Shown piece after piece: positions 34,200 to 40,616 of a stretch of DNA of 64,000 nt; positions within the stretch are counted from its first letter, which is position 1; every line of letters starts with the position of its first letter. The notes below the pieces were generated by a model. The model saw only the letters and a program-made list of their open reading frames with translations, did not search any database and was not told where the DNA came from. Source of the stretch: a virus; the IMG/VR virus record IMGVR_UViG_3300034374_007216, positions 1-64,000 of that record; one strand, 5' to 3'. Both the position numbers and the translations under genes were made by a program.

Positions 34200-34474
34200 A
34201 TTTTCAAAATCCTCATAGCACGACGGGTCGTGGGTGCTGTCGCCACGCTACGCCCGAACAAAAAGTTCAGCCTTGCGTGTTAATGCGACGCACCCATATG
34301 GGTTGGACTCTTCACGCATCTTGATTAATTCCGCATCGTGAAGATATTCATTTGAACAATTCCACATCGGGAGGGGTGTGCAATTGCACAATCCCGCATT
34401 ATATATTTGAGCATCCGAATAATATGGGTGTGGGTATTTGCTCATCGCCTTGACTTTTAGAGCGACCTAAGATA
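34200..34474. other. Non-coding stretch before the operator and origin elements
   Basis: No supported gene. It contains the right copy of the 19-base inverted repeat and partial repeats of GATG(T/C)GGAATT on the minus strand. A minus-strand open frame of 65 codons (34248-34445) is present but has no ribosome-binding site, and the DNA there is repeat-rich. Confidence 0.4.
34288..34306 (-). repeat. 19-base inverted repeat, right copy
   Basis: Exact inverted copy of 33071-33089 with the palindromic centre CCCATATGGG. Confidence 0.7.
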
Positions 34475-34486
34475 CGAACATGTTCG
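34475..34486. promoter_or_regulatory. Palindromic operator-like site 1
   Basis: CGAACATGTTCG, a perfect 12-base palindrome preceded by GATA. The same palindrome recurs 30 bases on, centre to centre. A dimeric repressor or activator binding both on one face of the helix would explain this. Confidence 0.6.
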
Positions 34487-34504
34487 ATTAGTCTGTATTG
34501 GTAT

Positions 34505-34516
34505 CGAACATGTTCG
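34505..34516. promoter_or_regulatory. Palindromic operator-like site 2
   Basis: Second CGAACATGTTCG, preceded by GTAT, exactly 30 bases from the first (about three helical turns). It is 47 bases upstream of the second origin-like element. Confidence 0.6.
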
Positions 34517-34562
34517 CCTTTAGTCATATCTTGCGTCAAGCAAACCGTGATACTGCGAGCCA

Positions 34563-34795
34563 CTTTATTCACTATGTTCAAAACCCACTTCACTCATTTG
34601 ACTATTCGCTTTAGTCATAGTCATGATACCCCTACACTTCATAGCGAAAATGCCCCACGCTTTATTCACTTTATCATAGGTACTACAATTAATAATAATA
34701 TATATTATAGAGTATATGAATAAAGTGAATATTCCTGTACGGCCAAACTGCTTTAGTCAAACGGGTGAATAAAGTTTTGAATAAAGTGAATAAAG
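34563..34795. repeat. Inverted-repeat, AT-rich element, copy 2 (candidate replication origin)
   Basis: The right arm at 34765-34795 is identical, base for base, to the 31-base right arm of copy 1 (25692-25722). The left arm at 34563-34593 is a diverged inverted copy. Inner iterons (CTTTATTCACTTTAT near 34660 and its inverse near 34718) surround an AT core (AATAATAATATATATTATAG). It lies in an 875-base gene-free gap just ahead of the first multi-gene early operon. Same organisation as copy 1, so a shared protein-binding function is very likely; origin function is inference. Confidence 0.72.
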
Positions 34796-34904
34796 TGATA
34801 CAAATGACACACACCTAAACGCAACACTGCGAGCCTGTCAAGACTGACCAAGCCTTGCACAACATAACAACCTGCGGTGAATAAAAAGGCCACTGAAATT
34901 GATT

Positions 34905-34926
34905 AGTATTTAAACTAACTAAGAAA
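34905..34926 (+). promoter_or_regulatory. Early-type promoter, copy 2
   Basis: AGTATTTAAACTAACTAAG plus AAA, 11 bases before the ATG at 34938. TATTTAAA is the TATA box. The five bases before it (GATTA) are shared with copy 1. Confidence 0.85.
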
Positions 34927-34937
34927 GTTTTGAGCCG

Positions 34938-35261
34938 ATGAAAACCGAAAACATCAATCCCCTAAACCTAAACCCACAACAGTTGAACATACAGATGGCA
35001 CACATACTACAGAAGTATGGCTTCGATGCAGTGCATGACAGACTACACGCAGTAGGTGGTCGAATGATTATAGGCTCACCTGTTGTCAATCGCACTCACA
35101 TTAACAACCTTGCTCATGTGTCCATTGAACTTATCTTCGATGTGTATAACATGAACACCACCATTCGTATGCTTGAATGGGCAAACGACAACGGCATGAC
35201 CGTGGACTTTTGGAACAACAAGAACGGAATCCTTCACGATGTACGAGAGGTGGTCGCATGA
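34938..35261 (+). CDS. Small hypothetical early protein
   Basis: 107 residues, first gene of an early operon. It has LNPQQLNIQMAHILQKYGFD, a central strand/helix region and an end NKNGILHDVREVVA. No family is recognised. The upstream SD is weak (GAGCCGATG overlaps the start), so the transcript may have a very short leader. The next gene overlaps by ATGA. Confidence 0.78.
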   Translation: MKTENINPLNLNPQQLNIQMAHILQKYGFDAVHDRLHAVGGRMIIGSPVVNRTHINNLAHVSIELIFDVYNMNTTIRMLEWANDNGMTVDFWNNKNGILHDVREVVA

Positions 35262-35473
35262 TTGGGCCTGTCGCATGGGAAGAACTGCATTGCCGACCAC
35301 CTGCTACACCACAGAAGTTTCTTGAGATTGAGTACAAAGGACAGTTGTACAAATACGATGTTGCGAGTGCAGTGTGGTTGTTCGATTACTACCAACAGTT
35401 TCGTACATGGTGCGAAGAAGATGTACGCAACAACAACGGTGAATACGCAGACGAGATTGAGGTGATTGCTTGA
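35258..35473 (+). CDS. Small hypothetical early protein
   Basis: 71 residues from ATG 35258 overlapping the previous stop; GAGGTGGTCGC precedes it. The sequence FLEIEYKGQLYKYDVASAVW suggests a compact beta/alpha domain. It ends DEIEVIA; this ending arises because GAGGTGATTGC, coding EVIA, is also the ribosome-binding site of the next gene. Confidence 0.75.
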   Translation: MIGPVAWEELHCRPPATPQKFLEIEYKGQLYKYDVASAVWLFDYYQQFRTWCEEDVRNNNGEYADEIEVIA

Positions 35474-35592
35474 ACCACGATACATTACTAAAATCCTATA
35501 TGAATGAATGTCTTAAACAATGTAAAGTGCCGACATGGGAAGGGTGGACTGAATTAAAACGATTGCATGAGGAGATTGAGGTGATTGCTTGA
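35470..35592 (+). CDS. Very small early protein with TTG start
   Basis: 40 residues from a TTG at 35470 whose TTGA overlaps the previous stop: NHDTLLKSYMNECLKQCKVP, then TWEGWTELKRLHEEIEVIA. It uses the same GAGGTGATTGCTTGA junction as the genes on either side, which is the main support for it being real. Helical; function unknown. Confidence 0.65.
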   Translation: MNHDTLLKSYMNECLKQCKVPTWEGWTELKRLHEEIEVIA

Positions 35593-35876
35593 CAGAAGAA
35601 TACGAATACCCCGATGACTTAGACGAATGGGATTACCCACAGTGGCACGAAGACTTGTACGAAACACTACAACAATTCGGCTTGGCAGACAAGCCTCGAT
35701 TACTCTTAGGGTTGGAACGAATCATGCGAGCACATATCAACAACGCAGATGCTTCACAACTTTCAAGACTACGACAAGAGAACACAGTGCTACAATCAAA
35801 ATTACAGAATGCGAATGAGCAATTCAAACTTTTGTACACAGAAATTTACATGAAACATGATGGGGTGATTGCTTGA
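35589..35876 (+). CDS. Small acidic coiled-coil protein
   Basis: 95 residues from TTG 35589 after GAGGTGATTGC. The acidic start TEEYEYPDDLDEWDYPQW is followed by a helix and a coiled coil (QLSRLRQENTVLQSKLQNAN). It ends KHDGVIA at another GGGGTGATTGCTTGA junction. Unknown function. Confidence 0.78.
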   Translation: MTEEYEYPDDLDEWDYPQWHEDLYETLQQFGLADKPRLLLGLERIMRAHINNADASQLSRLRQENTVLQSKLQNANEQFKLLYTEIYMKHDGVIA

Positions 35877-36118
35877 GCCGTGATGTCCACTGCACAACAT
35901 GCGTTGATTGGTACAACCCTGTACCCTACGACGAAGACGAAGGTGAGAACTCCGAGCCTATCGCTTTCAGCAAACGCCCATGTCAAATGGACATGAGTGA
36001 ATGGTGTCACTTCGCAGGTGAACGACACATCATACACATAGTAAATGATAACTTACTTACACACATGGAAGTATGCACCGACTGTTATATGAAACATGAA
36101 GGAGTGTATGAACAATGA
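35873..36118 (+). CDS. Small zinc-binding protein
   Basis: 81 residues from TTG 35873. Cys and His positions (DVHCTTCVDWYNP, KRPCQMDMSEWCHF, EVCTDCYMKH) suggest one or two zinc sites, similar in style to small phage zinc proteins. It overlaps both neighbours by 4 bases. Function unknown. Confidence 0.78.
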   Translation: MSRDVHCTTCVDWYNPVPYDEDEGENSEPIAFSKRPCQMDMSEWCHFAGERHIIHIVNDNLLTHMEVCTDCYMKHEGVYEQ

Positions 36119-36279
36119 ACAACCATCAAAGGATTCTAAACAGAATCAAAGAATTGGCACAAGAAATAAAGAACGAACCATATACAAAGTCGTGTATGGA
36201 AGGCGACCGTGTAGGCTGGATTAGTGGTGAAGCACTTCTTGACATAATTCAAGAATTTGAAGAAATTTACTTGAGTTGA
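36115..36279 (+). CDS. Small helical hypothetical protein
   Basis: 54 residues from ATG 36115 overlapping the previous stop, SD GGAGTG upstream. MNNHQRILNRIKELAQEIKN is followed by GWISGEALLDIIQEFEEIY. All helical; no family recognised. Operon overlap supports it. Confidence 0.65.
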   Translation: MNNHQRILNRIKELAQEIKNEPYTKSCMEGDRVGWISGEALLDIIQEFEEIYLS

Positions 36280-36289
36280 GGGGTGAAGA

Positions 36290-36388
36290 ATGAACAACAT
36301 CGAAACAAGACACGGACTCGCAACACCTGTTGTTGCATACGAAACTGATGGGCAACTTACCATCGTACTAATGATTGAGGATGAATAG
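36290..36388 (+). CDS. Very small hypothetical protein
   Basis: 32 residues from ATG 36290, preceded by GAGGGGTGAAGA. The sequence RHGLATPVVAYETDGQLTIV could form a small beta sheet. The stop codon TAG lies inside the next early promoter (AGTATTTAAAC), a compact arrangement seen at other operon ends here. Confidence 0.55.
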   Translation: MNNIETRHGLATPVVAYETDGQLTIVLMIEDE

Positions 36389-36408
36389 TATTTAAACTAA
36401 CTAAGAAA
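36387..36408 (+). promoter_or_regulatory. Early-type promoter, copy 3
   Basis: Exact AGTATTTAAACTAACTAAG plus AAA, overlapping the stop codon of the preceding gene and 16 bases before the ATG at 36425, with GGAGATGA between. Confidence 0.88.
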
Positions 36409-36424
36409 AATGGAGATGAATTAT

Positions 36425-36544
36425 ATGAACAGGAATGAATGGATAAAAAGACATGAACAAATGAGCAAAGATGAACTGCTTGTACTTGCGTACAGGTTGA
36501 GCATACAACATGAAGAATGGAGAAAGAAAGCACAGGAGGAATAA
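36425..36544 (+). CDS. Very small helical protein at the operon start
   Basis: 39 residues: NRNEWIKRHEQMSKDELLVL, then AYRLSIQHEEWRKKAQEE. It has a consensus GGAGATGA ribosome-binding site and the conserved leader, and its last codons carry AGGAGGA, the ribosome-binding site of the next gene. It may encode a functional peptide or serve mainly in translational coupling. Confidence 0.65.
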   Translation: MNRNEWIKRHEQMSKDELLVLAYRLSIQHEEWRKKAQEE

Positions 36545-36546
36545 AT

Positions 36547-38853
36547 ATGGGTAGCCAAAAGAAAGAAGCATTAGAAAAGTACAGACAACTGATAAGCGAC
36601 TACGAAATGGATTATCCCTTCAACACGATGAACATGATAAGCATTGACCTTATACCCGAAGGCGAAAAGGTTTCTGCAAAGATAATCAAAGACACAAAGT
36701 TACGAATCACAGCCGATGAAAACAGCAACATCGCTACATTCATCAGCAACCACCTTCCTGTATTCATACGAGCATGTCCACTCGTGCCACGACCCGGAGT
36801 TCTTGAATCAACACCTGCCTACTCATCGAATGAGGCATGGAAAATCATTGAGCGTATTTCAAATAAGATGTTGAGCAAAGACAAATCACCAAAACCTATG
36901 TACGACAATGGCTACATTGACCCTTATGGTTCTATCATTATCATGCCTTATGTTAATGCTGACGCATCAGCAGTTGCATCTCTCGGTCATTACATTTACA
37001 TGGGTGAGGGCAAAGACGGTATCACCGCAGGTGGCGATGGCTTCAAGATGGCTGTACCACTTAAACCGATGAGTGAATGTTCCGTAGCAAATGATTTGAG
37101 AAAGCATGGCTTCGACCCTGCTAAACTTGAACTTGAATTCGTATCAGTAAATAATACAACTGCGAGAGATAGTTATATTGGCACAAGTAATTACATTGTT
37201 CAGTTGCGTGGGTGTGAAGGCCCAAGAGCAATCGCACCTGCACCAAAGGGCGTTACCATTAGTGGTACATTCCACGGTGAAGGTCGTATCATTGTTGAGC
37301 ATGTCTTCCTGTGTGCAGATGACAGCGAAGAAGAATTGGCGAAGTTAGAAGATGCCTTGCGTGAAGGTATGCCAAGCGGTACTGTTGTCATTCACCCAAC
37401 AGGGTGTCATCTTACTCACCATGCAGGACAGTGCATGAAGTATAATGTTCCTTACATAGCCTCAGCCAATGTCAAGGTTGGTGAACAATGGACTCAAGCG
37501 GCGGCAGGTTGGGTTGTCCTTGACCCCAATGGTACTTACGAGCCACAACCCTATGACATGACTGATTACATTGATGAGTTCATTCAAGGACTCAACTCAC
37601 AAATCGGTGGTTACGCTCGACAACATGGTTGGCTCTCCAATATGTTTCATCAATTCATGGGTGGCCCAATCAATGACCCACATCATACAGCAATTCTTGC
37701 AGGTGCGTTTGTTGGTTGGCTCGCTAAGGCAACCCTTTCAGTTGGTATGGGTGAAACAAGACACATCGTTTCTAACACAGAAGGTAATTTACCTCTTGTT
37801 CAAATGTCGCTTGCTACCATATACAGAAATAATTCTTACATAGTGAATTCGAGTGAGATTGGAGAGAGTTACTTATCAAGTAAAAGGAGGCATTACTATG
37901 CTGATATAGAAGCAACACCTATGTCTTGGAAATCTGTTGAGTCTATGTATCAAATTGTAGGCGATGCTTATGGTACGAAAATTGATTGGAGTACATCATA
38001 CGGTGGTGCGAAGTATCGCAAATCAATGAAGATGGGTTTAAACACTACTCGTGCAATCATTAAACTGTTGCGTCATCCTTCCGCTTCAAACCTCAAAGAT
38101 TTGTGCGACAAAGCCAATGCAAATGAACACGCAACACACAACACTAACTTCTTCTTTAGCAAATTCTTGAGCAAGTCTGCTCTTGATTGGGGTACAAAAC
38201 CACAACACATTCACACTCTTTCCCCATTCAATATGTTCTATGCAGGTCTTGATGTTATGAACAATCTTAATACATCATACAATACAAAATCATTTGACAA
38301 GAGAGTTGCGAATGTGCATAAGGAATACAAGTCGGAAACAATTGAATCACTTCGTAAATCTCCTATAGGATTACGAAGCGAAGGTTTGCTTCGTGAGGGT
38401 ATGAAAACTCTTAATGAAAATCAAAGACACCCAAGAGGTCAGCATTCCAATCCGGGTAACCTAAGCACATATATTCCTTGTGGTATTAACAATTGTAAAA
38501 GATGTGCTGAATACCTTGACCAAATGAAATATACACTCGTACAAAATATTCAATCGAATATTCCTGTTCAAGAGTCATTCGTTTTATCATTCCCTGTTCA
38601 ACTCATTGGTAAAGCAGTACATGAGGAATCAATGGAAGACTTATCAAACAAACTTACAGTGTGGAAGAACCTTCATACACAACTTAACACTTTTGAAAAA
38701 CGCCAAGCGATTGATAGCATTAAGAAAATAACGAAGTCAATTCCACATAATATAATGGCAAAGAACAACATACTGATAACAAAGATAGCCTACTTCTTTA
38801 GCACACTTGATGCAGAATTACTCATTTACTTTAACACAAATGGAGATGAATGA
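36547..38853 (+). CDS. Large protein with a PEP-utilising-type (phosphohistidine swivel) domain
   Basis: 768 residues from ATG 36547, 8 bases after AGGAGGA. Residues about 279-330 (GTVVIHPTGCHLTHHAGQ, CMKYNVPYIASANVKVGEQW) resemble the swivelling phosphohistidine domain of PEP synthase/PPDK-type enzymes (T-x-G-x-x-x-H-x-A, then IP-x-V, then G-x-x-x). His291 or His292 would be the phosphorylated residue. The N-terminal 270 residues hold VPRPGVLEST and YIYMGEGKDGITAGGDG; the rest is unrecognised, with CGINNCKRC near the C-terminus. No nucleotide-binding partner domain is evident. It may be a virus-specific phosphotransfer or structural derivative. Confidence 0.75.
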   Translation: MGSQKKEALEKYRQLISDYEMDYPFNTMNMISIDLIPEGEKVSAKIIKDTKLRITADENSNIATFISNHLPVFIRACPLVPRPGVLESTPAYSSNEAWKIIERISNKMLSKDKSPKPMYDNGYIDPYGSIIIMPYVNADASAVASLGHYIYMGEGKDGITAGGDGFKMAVPLKPMSECSVANDLRKHGFDPAKLELEFVSVNNTTARDSYIGTSNYIVQLRGCEGPRAIAPAPKGVTISGTFHGEGRIIVEHVFLCADDSEEELAKLEDALREGMPSGTVVIHPTGCHLTHHAGQCMKYNVPYIASANVKVGEQWTQAAAGWVVLDPNGTYEPQPYDMTDYIDEFIQGLNSQIGGYARQHGWLSNMFHQFMGGPINDPHHTAILAGAFVGWLAKATLSVGMGETRHIVSNTEGNLPLVQMSLATIYRNNSYIVNSSEIGESYLSSKRRHYYADIEATPMSWKSVESMYQIVGDAYGTKIDWSTSYGGAKYRKSMKMGLNTTRAIIKLLRHPSASNLKDLCDKANANEHATHNTNFFFSKFLSKSALDWGTKPQHIHTLSPFNMFYAGLDVMNNLNTSYNTKSFDKRVANVHKEYKSETIESLRKSPIGLRSEGLLREGMKTLNENQRHPRGQHSNPGNLSTYIPCGINNCKRCAEYLDQMKYTLVQNIQSNIPVQESFVLSFPVQLIGKAVHEESMEDLSNKLTVWKNLHTQLNTFEKRQAIDSIKKITKSIPHNIMAKNNILITKIAYFFSTLDAELLIYFNTNGDE

Positions 38854-38854
38854 C

Positions 38855-40057
38855 ATGAGAAGAAACAAAAACAAACAATACAGAAAAGAGAAAAAGAAAG
38901 GAAACAAATTCAATTTGAGCAAAGCAAAACAATTAACACAAAAAGAAACGGAGATAACAACAATGAACAATTATAAAACAACAACGACGACAACATGGCA
39001 AACAAAAGCGGATTGCCACAGCGGTCAGCGTGTAGTATTCACTACACATGACGGCATAGAAATATTAGCAGGTGGTAAGAATCGTAGTGGTGGGTGGCAC
39101 AAGGCACACCCACTACCACAACTCGCCATAGGCCCAGATGAAACGATGGCTTCACCATCAATTCTCAAATCAAAAACAATCGTACCTCAAGGTTGGTCTT
39201 GCGAGCAACACTTGACGAACCCCGAACCACCAATCTTCGTGTACCTCGACTTTCCAGATTTCGGTGTACCCGCACTCAACAGATACTTTTGGTATGCTCT
39301 TGTTGATGACATCCGTGAACATGGTATCAAGTCTGTATCAACACAGTGTGCAGGTGGTCATGGTCGTACAGGTGTTCAACTTGCTATCCTTCGCTACCTC
39401 ATGGCTACTGATGAAGAGCGTGCTACTTATACCGACGCAGGTGTATTGATTGATTGGGTGCGTGGCGTTCACTGTACCCATGCTGTTGAAACCAAAGGCC
39501 AACAAGAATACATCGCTATGGTCTGCGACATTCCTGTTGGTGAGAACAAGATACACAGTTACTACGGTGGCTACTCTTACGGTGGAGGTAAGTCCTCTTT
39601 CTATCAAGGGGCTGATACGGGAAAAGTAACGACGGCTACTACTACTTCTAAGCAAACAAGTTGGGATGATTGGGATGACATTGAATGGAAGAGTAGTAGT
39701 CGTGATAAGTATGATGATGATATTGTTGAGTGTGATGCTTGCAATTCTCTTTCATTCGATATGGTTTCAATGACTTGTTCTAATTGTGATTACGACAGCG
39801 AGTATGCTGAATCAAAACTTCAACATCAATGTGAACAGTGTTTCTCTAACCGACCCTATGGTGAATTCCTTGCGGGTGATTTCATCTGCATACAATGTCG
39901 TGCTGATAACATGGGTATTAAACACAATGAGCATGAGGCTGAATGTTCAACCTGTAACAAAATGATTGACAACAGATACCTTTCTCAAATAGATAGCATT
40001 GATACATTCATTTGTCGCAAGTGCGATGCTGAACAATTGGAGAGTGAAGAACAATGA
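38855..40057 (+). CDS. Dual-specificity-type phosphatase with C-terminal zinc ribbons
   Basis: 400 residues from ATG 38855, after GGAGATGA. A Lys-rich N-terminus leads to a phosphatase domain with the P-loop QCAGGHGRTGVQLAILRY (Cys165, Arg171 of CX5R). A general-acid Asp candidate lies upstream in YLDFPDFGVP. After a Gly/Ser linker, four or more Cys pairs follow (CDACNSLSFDM, TCSNCDY, CEQCFSNRP, CIQC, CSTCNKM, CRKC), forming about three zinc ribbons. The substrate could be protein, RNA 5' ends or nucleotides; unknown. It is in the same operon as the 768-residue protein. Confidence 0.85.
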   Translation: MRRNKNKQYRKEKKKGNKFNLSKAKQLTQKETEITTMNNYKTTTTTTWQTKADCHSGQRVVFTTHDGIEILAGGKNRSGGWHKAHPLPQLAIGPDETMASPSILKSKTIVPQGWSCEQHLTNPEPPIFVYLDFPDFGVPALNRYFWYALVDDIREHGIKSVSTQCAGGHGRTGVQLAILRYLMATDEERATYTDAGVLIDWVRGVHCTHAVETKGQQEYIAMVCDIPVGENKIHSYYGGYSYGGGKSSFYQGADTGKVTTATTTSKQTSWDDWDDIEWKSSSRDKYDDDIVECDACNSLSFDMVSMTCSNCDYDSEYAESKLQHQCEQCFSNRPYGEFLAGDFICIQCRADNMGIKHNEHEAECSTCNKMIDNRYLSQIDSIDTFICRKCDAEQLESEEQ

Positions 40058-40164
40058 TTGTAATTGAAATGGAAGATGATAATTTTATCGTAAGAGTATA
40101 TGATAGGGAAACAGGAAAAGATGTTGATTATAGAATTGATTATGTGGAAGGTGAAGAACAATGA
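40054..40164 (+). CDS. Very small hypothetical protein
   Basis: 36 residues from ATG 40054, overlapping stops on both sides (ATGA): IVIEMEDDNFIVRVYDRETG, then KDVDYRIDYVEGEEQ. Strand-rich and acidic. The SD GTGAAGA lies in the end of the preceding gene, and the same GTGAAGAACAATGATTG junction is repeated at its own 3' end. Confidence 0.65.
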   Translation: MIVIEMEDDNFIVRVYDRETGKDVDYRIDYVEGEEQ

Positions 40165-40616
40165 TTGAAATAAAACATAACATGAGTGAGAAAGATTTTC
40201 AACAAGCGATTGATGAAGGTTTGATTCATCGAGGAACAAATGAAAAATACAATTGGCATCGTTATCACATCAAAGGTACACAAATCTTTTGGAATGAATA
40301 TCATTCTCGTAGGGATATTGAAACACTTGTCGAAGCAGGTCATGGTGGTATCGCTACCATTATGGCAGGTACACAATCTTCATGCAATTGGAAATCGAGA
40401 GAATATGCTTTACTTAAATATGAACACAGCAAGTTGAAACAGTTGGCTCTTGATACAGGTCTAATCAAACGCAACGGGAAACCCTGCACCGCATGTAAAT
40501 CAACCAACACTGAAACAGATGGACAACCACATTACATTGATGGTGGGTATGCTCACACTTGGTCGAGGTACTGTTTTGATTGTGAGCATAGCGAAGTCGG
40601 AGGTGCTACATTTTGA
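40161..40616 (+). CDS. Hypothetical zinc-ribbon protein
   Basis: 151 residues. The N-terminal part looks like a small alpha/beta domain (GTNEKYNWHRYHIKGTQIFW, AGHGGIATIMAGTQSSCNW). The C-terminus has CTACKSTNTETDG and YCFDCEHS, a four-Cys ribbon. ATGA overlap upstream and a TTG overlap with the helicase gene downstream. Function unknown. Confidence 0.78.
   Translation: MIEIKHNMSEKDFQQAIDEGLIHRGTNEKYNWHRYHIKGTQIFWNEYHSRRDIETLVEAGHGGIATIMAGTQSSCNWKSREYALLKYEHSKLKQLALDTGLIKRNGKPCTACKSTNTETDGQPHYIDGGYAHTWSRYCFDCEHSEVGGATF

Noticed and set aside
34248-34445. 65-codon minus-strand open frame (starts MSKYPHPYY) between the terminator and the palindromes
   Set aside because: No ribosome-binding site, lies in repeat-rich non-coding DNA with short palindromes, and has no recognisable motif.
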